Source: Candidatus Bathyarchaeota archaeon
GTDB lineage: Archaea > Thermoproteota > Bathyarchaeia > Hecatellales > Hecatellaceae
Direction of reading: 5' to 3'
Assembly: GCA_030669485.1 (NCBI GenBank)
Contig: DAOVDL010000008.1
Coordinates: 1 to 10,691, forward strand
Length of the DNA stretch: 10,691 nucleotides
Within the stretch, counting starts at the first letter, position 1, and every line of letters starts with the position of its first letter. Below, in pieces: positions 5,163 through 10,691 of this stretch. Below the pieces are notes generated by a model. It worked only from the letters and a program-made list of their open reading frames with translations, searched no databases and was not told where the DNA came from. A program made the position numbers and the translations under genes.

Positions 5163-8100
5163 ATGCATTCCTACGCAAAATGTAGCGAGGGATACGCTAA
5201 GTATTTTAAAACCCTTGAGATGGGGCTCGAGGAGCTATCTAAGATAGCCAACGCTGCCAAGTCCCGCGGCTTCGACCCCCAGAACACTGTAGAAGAGGAG
5301 ATACGGGTCTCATATGATCTAGCTGACAGAGTGGAATACATGGTTGGCCCCAAAGGCGTTGGGAAGCGAATCCGTGAGCTGAGCCATCTTCCCCGCATCC
5401 GGGTAGCCTTCAAGATAGCGGAGGAGATCCTCTACGGCGGCTTCGGAGCCTTGGAGGAAGAAAAAGCAGCTGAACAGGCTATCCGAACAGGTATCGCAAT
5501 ATTAAATGAGGGGGTAACCGCTGCTCCGCTTCAAGGGATAAACCGCGTAGCTATAAAGCCAAACTTGGATGGCACGGGGCGTGGTGGTGCAGGAGGTAAA
5601 CATTTAGCCATTTACTTTGCGGGACCTATGAGATCTGCAGGTGGAACCGAACTAGCTATAGTAACAGCTCTGGGCGACTACGTCCGGAAACACCTCAATA
5701 TTGATGCCTATAAGGCATCGGATGTTGAGGTCTCTAGGTTCATAGAGGAGTTAAGGCTTTATGAACAGGGGGTAGGTCGCTTCCAGTTTCACGTCACTGA
5801 CGATGACCTTGCCTATGTTCTCCGCCATGTCCCAGTCGAGGTCACTGGGGTAAAATCCGCCCAGATTGAGGTCTCCTCCTTCAGGGATGTGCCGGGAATC
5901 GAGACCAACTCCGTTCGGGGAGGAGCCCTGAGGGTGGTCAACGACGGTATAGCTGGAAGATCTCGGAAGGTTCTTAAAATAGTGGATGACCTTAACCTGA
6001 AAGGTTGGGAGTGGCTTAGAGAAATCGTCGAGAAAGGTGAGAAGGAAACAGTAGAGAAACCTGAAGAAACGGAGACTGAAAAGTTAAATGGGGTAAATGG
6101 GGGAACAGGCTCCTACCTTTCCGACATTATAGCTGGTAGACCTGTCTTCTCTTTTCCCTCCAACTCTAAGTATGCGAGTCGCCTCAGGCTGAGATACGGA
6201 AGATCTAGGAACACAGGTTTGACTGCTGTGGGGATTCATCCTGCCACCATGGCAATTCTTAACAACTTTATAGCTGTTGGAACCCAGCTCCGCCTCGAAA
6301 CCCCGGAGAAGGGCGGTATAGTAAGCACAGTTGATAGTATAGAGCCCCCGATAGTTAGGGTGAAAGGCGGCTCTGTTCTAAGAGTTGAAGACGCTGAACA
6401 GGCATACAAGTTGCGAAGCTCAGTTGAGAAGATACTCCTTCTAGGCGACCTCTTACTATCATTCGCAGAGTTCTACGAGAACGAGAAGCCTCTACTTCCG
6501 TCGAGCTATGTGGAGGAATGGTGGGTCTGGGATCTCAAAGAGGCTTTGGCGGATAAATGTAAAAACTCAGTTGAATGTGCAGCCCAAGCCTCAGGTGTTG
6601 ACCGCCAACGCATAACTAGCTTTCTCTCAGACCCCCTCACCGCCAAGCCTACGGGGTGGGAGGCTGTTAAACTCTCTGAAGCTATTGGAGTACCCCTCCA
6701 TCCTAAATACTGCTATTATTGGAGAAACATAACCTCTGAGGAGCTTCTAGAGTTAAAGAGAAGCATCTCCACTGCAAACCTTGAGAAGGAACAAAATCTA
6801 GTGAAGAAAATAACTCTCAACCTAACATCAAGGGTTAAAGAGCTACTGGAGAAGCTTCTGGTTCCACATGAAGTTGCAGGCGGTCGTATAGTTATCATTG
6901 ATGATGCACCAACACTGGCTAGGTGCTTAGGCATCGATAATGAGAGACCTTCACCTGACCCCGACCAGTCTGTCTTCCAGATGCTCAAAAACCTCTCCAG
7001 CTTCGACGTTAAATGTAAGTATTCCTTCCTAGTAGGCGCTAGGATGGGTCGGCCTGAGAAGGCCAAAGAACGGAAGATGAAACCTCCTGTACATGTTCTC
7101 TTCCCTGTAGGTTTGAGCGGTGGGCCTCAACGCAACATTGTCGAGGCTGCGGGGCAGTCTGTCAATGTTGAGCTTATAACACGAAGATGCCCCAGTTGCA
7201 ATTCACCTCTCACCGAGACGATATGCCCCAAATGTAACGTTAGAGGACAGATCTACCGGGTATGCCCGAAATGTGGTAGAAGAATTCAAGAAGAGAACTG
7301 TCCGCACTGTAATGTTAAGGCACAAGCCTATGAGAAGCAGAGTGTTGATGTGAAAGGGGCACTGGGGCGCGCTGCAGCGAGACTTGGCCTCAACCCGCCA
7401 GACGTAGTTAAGGGGGTTAAGGGGATGACAAGTGAGATGAAGCTCCCTGAGCCTCTGGAGAAGGGGATTCTTCGAGCTCGACATAAGCTTACAGTCTTCA
7501 AAGATGGCACCATACGGTTTGACCTAACAAATGCTCCCCTCACCCACTTCAAACCCTTGGAGGGAGGTGTTTCTCTAGAGAAGTTGAAGGAGCTGGGGTA
7601 CACATCAGATATTGATGGGAAGCCCCTTACCGATGTCAACCAGGTCTGCGAGCTTAAGGTTCAGGACATCATAGTTCCGGAGAACTGTGCAGATCACCTG
7701 CTTCAGGTCTCGCATTTCATAGATGAAATGCTTGAGAGGCTTTACGGGCTGCCTAGATTCTATGATGCTAAGAGTCGAGGCGACATGGTTGGTCAGCTTA
7801 TCATCGGGCTTTCACCGCACACTTCAGCAGGAGTTCTTGGGAGAATTGCAGGTTTCTCGAAGCTCAGTGTCTGCTACTCTCACCCCCTCTGGATTGCGGT
7901 TAAGCGGAGGGACTGCGACGGAGATGAGGATGCTATAATGCTGGCCTTGGAGGCGCTGTTGGACTTCTCGCGAGATTATCTTCCTGCGCAGATAGGGGGA
8001 ATCATGGATGCACCCCTTCTCCTAACACCGGTCGTTAACCCCTTAGAAGTAGATGACCAAGTTTGGTCTCTAGACCTATGCAATAGTTACCCCTTAGAGT

Positions 8101-8678
8101 TCTACAACCGTACATTGGAGGGCAGCCCCCCCCGCTACGTATCCGACCTTATAGATATGGTGAAGCATAGACTCAACACCCCTGCCCAATATGAGGGCTA
8201 CAGGTTCACCCATGAAACTTCCAATATAAACCTCGGCTCAAGGGAGAACGTATACAAGAAACTTGGAACTATGAGGGCGAAGCTGGAGGCCCAGATGGAT
8301 GTGATGGATAAGATCGAGGGCGTTGACACGAAAGAGGTAGCTAAACGCATCCTCACCGTCCACCTTATGAGGGATATCGCGGGGAACCTCAGAGTTTTTG
8401 CCTCTCAGTCTTTCCGCTGTAAGAAGTGCAACCAAAGGTTTAGACGTATACCTTTAACTGGGCGATGCTCCAGATGTGGCGGTGAGATTGCACTCACAGT
8501 CTATAGGGGTTCTGTGGAGAAGTACCTTGAGGTGGCAGCGTGGCTTGCCCGTAAGTATGGTGTTGAGGACTATTACAAGCAACGGATAGACCTCATCTCA
8601 GACGAGATAGACCTTGTCTTCGCAGGCGAGAAGGAGGCAGAGAGGAAGAAAGAGACCGCTCTGACATCGTTCATGTAA
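5163..8678 (+). CDS. polC: DNA polymerase D large (catalytic) subunit DP2
   Basis: DP2 is the polymerising subunit of the archaeal replicative polymerase PolD, acting with the exonuclease subunit DP1 and the PCNA clamp. At 1171 residues it has normal length and appears free of inteins. In order: the N-terminal DP2 domain (about 1-290); a hydrophilic Glu/Lys/Gly-rich linker (about 291-318); a region with FSFPSNSKYASRLRLRYGR and TGLTAVGIHPATM belonging to the first double-psi barrel; a central helical part; a cysteine-rich module with pairs at 676/679, 688/691, 701/704 and 713/716; the catalytic loop KRRDCDGDEDAIML with Asp919 and Asp921 as metal ligands; and a C-terminal zinc site (C1086, C1089, C1102, C1105). 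The protein ends with KKETALTSFM, which resembles a degenerate PCNA-binding motif. The first catalytic-loop residue is Asp917 where I recall Asn in Pyrococcus. The ATG at 5163 lies 24 nt after Elf1. The DP1 gene is not in this window. Confidence 0.97.
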   Translation: MHSYAKCSEGYAKYFKTLEMGLEELSKIANAAKSRGFDPQNTVEEEIRVSYDLADRVEYMVGPKGVGKRIRELSHLPRIRVAFKIAEEILYGGFGALEEEKAAEQAIRTGIAILNEGVTAAPLQGINRVAIKPNLDGTGRGGAGGKHLAIYFAGPMRSAGGTELAIVTALGDYVRKHLNIDAYKASDVEVSRFIEELRLYEQGVGRFQFHVTDDDLAYVLRHVPVEVTGVKSAQIEVSSFRDVPGIETNSVRGGALRVVNDGIAGRSRKVLKIVDDLNLKGWEWLREIVEKGEKETVEKPEETETEKLNGVNGGTGSYLSDIIAGRPVFSFPSNSKYASRLRLRYGRSRNTGLTAVGIHPATMAILNNFIAVGTQLRLETPEKGGIVSTVDSIEPPIVRVKGGSVLRVEDAEQAYKLRSSVEKILLLGDLLLSFAEFYENEKPLLPSSYVEEWWVWDLKEALADKCKNSVECAAQASGVDRQRITSFLSDPLTAKPTGWEAVKLSEAIGVPLHPKYCYYWRNITSEELLELKRSISTANLEKEQNLVKKITLNLTSRVKELLEKLLVPHEVAGGRIVIIDDAPTLARCLGIDNERPSPDPDQSVFQMLKNLSSFDVKCKYSFLVGARMGRPEKAKERKMKPPVHVLFPVGLSGGPQRNIVEAAGQSVNVELITRRCPSCNSPLTETICPKCNVRGQIYRVCPKCGRRIQEENCPHCNVKAQAYEKQSVDVKGALGRAAARLGLNPPDVVKGVKGMTSEMKLPEPLEKGILRARHKLTVFKDGTIRFDLTNAPLTHFKPLEGGVSLEKLKELGYTSDIDGKPLTDVNQVCELKVQDIIVPENCADHLLQVSHFIDEMLERLYGLPRFYDAKSRGDMVGQLIIGLSPHTSAGVLGRIAGFSKLSVCYSHPLWIAVKRRDCDGDEDAIMLALEALLDFSRDYLPAQIGGIMDAPLLLTPVVNPLEVDDQVWSLDLCNSYPLEFYNRTLEGSPPRYVSDLIDMVKHRLNTPAQYEGYRFTHETSNINLGSRENVYKKLGTMRAKLEAQMDVMDKIEGVDTKEVAKRILTVHLMRDIAGNLRVFASQSFRCKKCNQRFRRIPLTGRCSRCGGEIALTVYRGSVEKYLEVAAWLARKYGVEDYYKQRIDLISDEIDLVFAGEKEAERKKETALTSFM

Positions 8679-8691
8679 ATGGGGGGAGAAA

Positions 8692-8970
8692 ATGGCTGAG
8701 GCAAAGGTTCATCCGAATGCCTATATCCCCTTCATGAGAAACAGGAAAGCTGGACTTAAAGCGCGAACAACTATACTCAAAGCTCTGAGAAAAGGTTCCG
8801 TCTCCACAAAATTACTGCTCTCAGAGACTAAGCTGAGCCGCTCCTCTCTGCGCTACCATCTTAAGCTCCTAGAAGAACATAAGTTCATCAGAATGGTGGG
8901 AGCATCGGGGAAGCGCGGGAAGCTTGTAGAAAGCTCCGGTTTAGGGCAACAACCCATCGTTCAGCCGTAG
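8692..8970 (+). CDS. Small winged helix-turn-helix protein, putative DNA-binding regulator
   Basis: This 92-residue basic protein carries a winged helix-turn-helix. Helices run from about residue 24 (ARTTILKALRKG), then the turn (VSTKLLLSETKLS), then the recognition helix SRSSLRYHLKLLEEHKFI at about 49-66, and the wing RMVGASGKRGK. This layout resembles ArsR/MarR-like archaeal regulators that bind DNA as dimers. There are no metal-binding cysteines and no effector domain; the C-terminal tail is Gln/Pro-rich. It starts 13 nt after the DP2 stop with a very strong ribosome-binding site (GGGGGGAG, 8681-8688), so it is almost certainly co-transcribed with DP2. It could autoregulate the Elf1-DP2 operon or act as a general DNA-binding accessory protein; the sequence does not decide. 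Confidence 0.8.
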   Translation: MAEAKVHPNAYIPFMRNRKAGLKARTTILKALRKGSVSTKLLLSETKLSRSSLRYHLKLLEEHKFIRMVGASGKRGKLVESSGLGQQPIVQP

Positions 8971-8987
8971 ATCGTGGGGTAAAATTA

Positions 8988-8995
8988 TTTATAAT
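8988..8995 (+). promoter_or_regulatory. TATA box of the radical SAM gene
   Basis: TTTATAAT lies in an AT-rich spacer after the winged-helix gene. With usual spacing, transcription would begin near 9018, giving a leader of about 55 nt. The radical SAM gene is therefore likely transcribed separately from the DP2 operon. Confidence 0.5.
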
Positions 8996-9072
8996 ATGCT
9001 GTTATTTACCTATATTCATAGGAACAGATTAGATGCAAAATTCTCTTCACAGATATTTGGTGGGGTTAGCCT

Positions 9073-10551
9073 ATGGGTGAAGTATCGACCGCTGACACTA
9101 TACAACTATTTAAAACAATTGCTGACAACCCCATCATGAGGAGGGTTATAAGAGGCCTCTCCAAGCACTGTGACAAGGATGGCGGAAACCGGCTTGAGAT
9201 AGCCTTAGAACTCTACGTCGGTACAAGAAAGAAAGCATGCTTCAAATGTTGGGCCGGTAAGACGATACTTACACCTATCATCAAGGTGGCAACCAAGAGC
9301 TTCGGCGTGCCAGACAGTAAGATGAAGAAGTTCGCCGACCCGCAATGGCGGAGGGGCTTAGTGAACGTTATCAGGGGCATCGGCTGGTTTGGGGTTAGGC
9401 ATCCCTTCGTTCCCGGGGCTCCCTTCCAGATCGTTTGGAATATAACCAAAGCCTGCAACTTGAAGTGTATTCACTGCTATGAGAGTGCAGGCGGCAAGAA
9501 GGCCCCCGATGAACTTTCCACCGAGGATGTTCTCAAAGGAATTGATAGGTTGGCAGATGCTGGCTGCGTAATCTTAGCTTTCTCAGGTGGGGAGCCAACC
9601 ATTCACCCCGACATCCTCAAATTCATAGAGCGAGCCCACCAGAAGGGCATATACGTTGCCGTGGCTACTAATGGTCTCGCATGTGCTTCAAGGGAGACTG
9701 TTAAGGAGTATAAGCGTGCAGGCTTGGAGTTCGCGCAGATAAGTCTGGATGCTGCTCACGCTGAAGTGCATGACAAGTTTCGAGGGGTTCCAGGCGCATT
9801 CGAGAAGACTGTTAAAGGGATCAAAAACTGCGTTGATGAGGGTTTCTTTACAGAGGTCGCTATGACTATAACTAAAGCAAACTACAAGGAGATGTCCGCC
9901 ACCGTAGAGTTGGCTGATAAGCTTGGTGCCAGATGGTTTATGCTCTACAACTTCGTTCCTGTGGGACGTGGGGTTGAGATAATCGATCTGGATCTCACGC
10001 CAGATGAGCGGGAGCAGGTGTTAACCCTCTGCTGGGAGAAGATGAAGACGATGCGTATCGATCTCCTCTCCACAGCTCCCCAGTTTGCTAAGGTGGCTCA
10101 AGATATTGAAGAGAGGAACATGAAGCTCCATAAAGAGAGTTCTAGCCGCGATGTAGTCCCCACCCACTTCTATAATCCCCAACTATCAGGTCAGCTTAAA
10201 CAGTTGGCAGATTTCATCGGCGGCTGCGGAGCCGGCCGCTTCTACATGTCCATTGAGCCCAACGGTGACCTATACCCCTGCGTCTTCTTCCCCCATGAAA
10301 AGCAGGTTAAGGTTGGAAACCTACTGACTGATGACTTCGAACCGATCTGGCGGTATAATGAAATTCTATGGGAATGCAGAGATAAGGACAAGTTGGCTGA
10401 GAACTGCCGCTCCTGCAAGTACAAGTACACATGCGGCGGATGCAGAGCAAGAGCCTACAACTACTTCCACAATGTCTGCGCCCCTGACCCAGGATGCACC
10501 CTCAACAAGGAATATTGGCTCAAACTGAAGAACATGAAAACCGCCACGTAA
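9073..10551 (+). CDS. Radical SAM enzyme with SPASM-type C-terminal iron-sulfur domain
   Basis: A 492-residue radical SAM enzyme. The SAM-binding cluster motif is C128-NLK-C132-IH-C135, followed by SGGEPT at 171-176, ATNGL near 197 and SLDAAH near 223 in the partial TIM barrel. The C-terminal SPASM region shows C385-X12-G-X4-C403, then C445-RS-C448-X5-C454-GG-C457-RARAY, and C469 and C475, enough to bind two auxiliary 4Fe-4S clusters. SPASM enzymes modify peptides or small molecules. The CGGCRARAY...PDPGC ending resembles the haem-pathway group (NirJ/AhbC/AhbD), but I see no haem genes nearby, so the substrate is unknown. About 115 residues precede the barrel. They include C56-FK-C59 and a basic stretch, and could form an extra domain. 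The ATG at 9073 has GGTGGGG (9059-9065) as ribosome-binding site and its own TATA box. The next plus-strand base pairs hold no partner peptide gene. Confidence 0.9.
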   Translation: MGEVSTADTIQLFKTIADNPIMRRVIRGLSKHCDKDGGNRLEIALELYVGTRKKACFKCWAGKTILTPIIKVATKSFGVPDSKMKKFADPQWRRGLVNVIRGIGWFGVRHPFVPGAPFQIVWNITKACNLKCIHCYESAGGKKAPDELSTEDVLKGIDRLADAGCVILAFSGGEPTIHPDILKFIERAHQKGIYVAVATNGLACASRETVKEYKRAGLEFAQISLDAAHAEVHDKFRGVPGAFEKTVKGIKNCVDEGFFTEVAMTITKANYKEMSATVELADKLGARWFMLYNFVPVGRGVEIIDLDLTPDEREQVLTLCWEKMKTMRIDLLSTAPQFAKVAQDIEERNMKLHKESSSRDVVPTHFYNPQLSGQLKQLADFIGGCGAGRFYMSIEPNGDLYPCVFFPHEKQVKVGNLLTDDFEPIWRYNEILWECRDKDKLAENCRSCKYKYTCGGCRARAYNYFHNVCAPDPGCTLNKEYWLKLKNMKTAT

Positions 10552-10596
10552 ACTAAAAGTGATGACATAACTAGGGCTTACAACTCTAAGCTTCAT

Positions 10597-10691
10597 CTAG
10601 ATCAGTTGCTGTTGTTTTGTTGTTGGAAGTGGTCGTGCTGGGATGCCTAGTTTCCGTTGGATTGTGGCTTCTAGGGAGTCTGTTTTACTCG
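10597..10691 (-). CDS. Possible C-terminal end of a convergent gene (5' end outside window)
   Basis: The minus strand is open from the window edge to a TAG at 10599-10597. It encodes about 30 residues: SKTDSLEATIQRKLGIPARP, then LPTTKQQQLI. The composition is protein-like and hydrophilic. The opposite strand is also open here and would give a strongly hydrophobic peptide or an ATG start at 10643, so the strand is not certain. I do not recognise the family. Confidence 0.35.
   Translation of the reverse strand, partial: SKTDSLEATIQRKLGIPARPLPTTKQQQLI

Noticed and set aside
6716..7639. Minus-strand open frames inside DP2
   Set aside because: DP2 is continuous and conserved across this stretch; the reverse frames have Ser/Arg-rich shadow composition and no start signals.
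5163..8678. Intein in DP2
   Set aside because: The catalytic loop and other conserved blocks run on without a Cys/Ser splice junction or a homing-endonuclease insert; length is normal.
10559..10605. C/D box guide RNA beginning with GTGATGA at 10559
   Set aside because: A good box C is present, but no CTGA box D or D' occurs at the required spacing.
1..10691. Mobile element, CRISPR array or defence island
   Set aside because: No transposase, integrase, regularly spaced long repeats, terminal inverted repeats or defence-protein motifs were seen on either strand; the GIY-YIG protein is a small solitary domain, not a homing endonuclease of an intron.

Overview
The window is archaeal chromosome. 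The main markers are the large catalytic subunit of DNA polymerase D (DP2), an Elf1-type zinc-ribbon elongation factor, an RtcA-type RNA cyclase, TATA-type promoters, and an initiator tRNA split by two bulge-helix-bulge introns, one of them in the T loop. PolD excludes classical Crenarchaeota, while Elf1 and a non-canonical tRNA intron point towards the TACK side. A Bathyarchaeia-like or related lineage is my best guess, but it is inference. The DNA looks like ordinary core genome. I see no insertion sequence, CRISPR array, prophage or toxin-antitoxin module.

Layout. 1-1105: tail of an unidentified plus-strand gene, then a divergent RtcA-family cyclase only 4 nt after it. 1316-2584: a CPA-type Na+/H+ antiporter with a TTG start. 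2682-2942 (minus): a small GIY-YIG domain protein. 3061-3432 (minus): a GC-rich structured RNA, most likely RNase P RNA, with its own TATA box; two open frames on its opposite strand look spurious. 3433-4151: about 720 nt without a gene, holding a block with 10-bp periodicity and a palindrome cluster. 4152-4346: a 64-residue proline-hinge/coiled-coil protein. 4347-4585: non-coding, with strong hairpins. 4586-4710: initiator tRNA-Met with 27-nt and 19-nt introns and an encoded CCA. 4899-8970: a tight cluster of Elf1, DP2 and a small winged-helix protein. 9073-10551: a radical SAM/SPASM enzyme with its own promoter. 10597-10691: possibly the 3' end of a convergent minus-strand gene.

The genes share an information-processing theme: RNA 3'-end chemistry (RtcA), tRNA 5' maturation (RNase P), translation start (initiator tRNA), transcription elongation (Elf1) and replication (DP2). 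The Elf1-DP2-wHTH spacing (24 nt and 13 nt) suggests co-transcription, so the winged-helix protein may be a regulator or accessory factor of the replication/transcription genes. The antiporter, the GIY-YIG protein and the radical SAM enzyme appear to be independent units.

The strongest second-look items are the two-intron initiator tRNA, the RNase P RNA hidden under false open frames, the 10-bp phased block beside the RNase P promoter, and the atypical nucleotide-binding loop of the RtcA homologue. I found nothing I could defend as a wholly new system.
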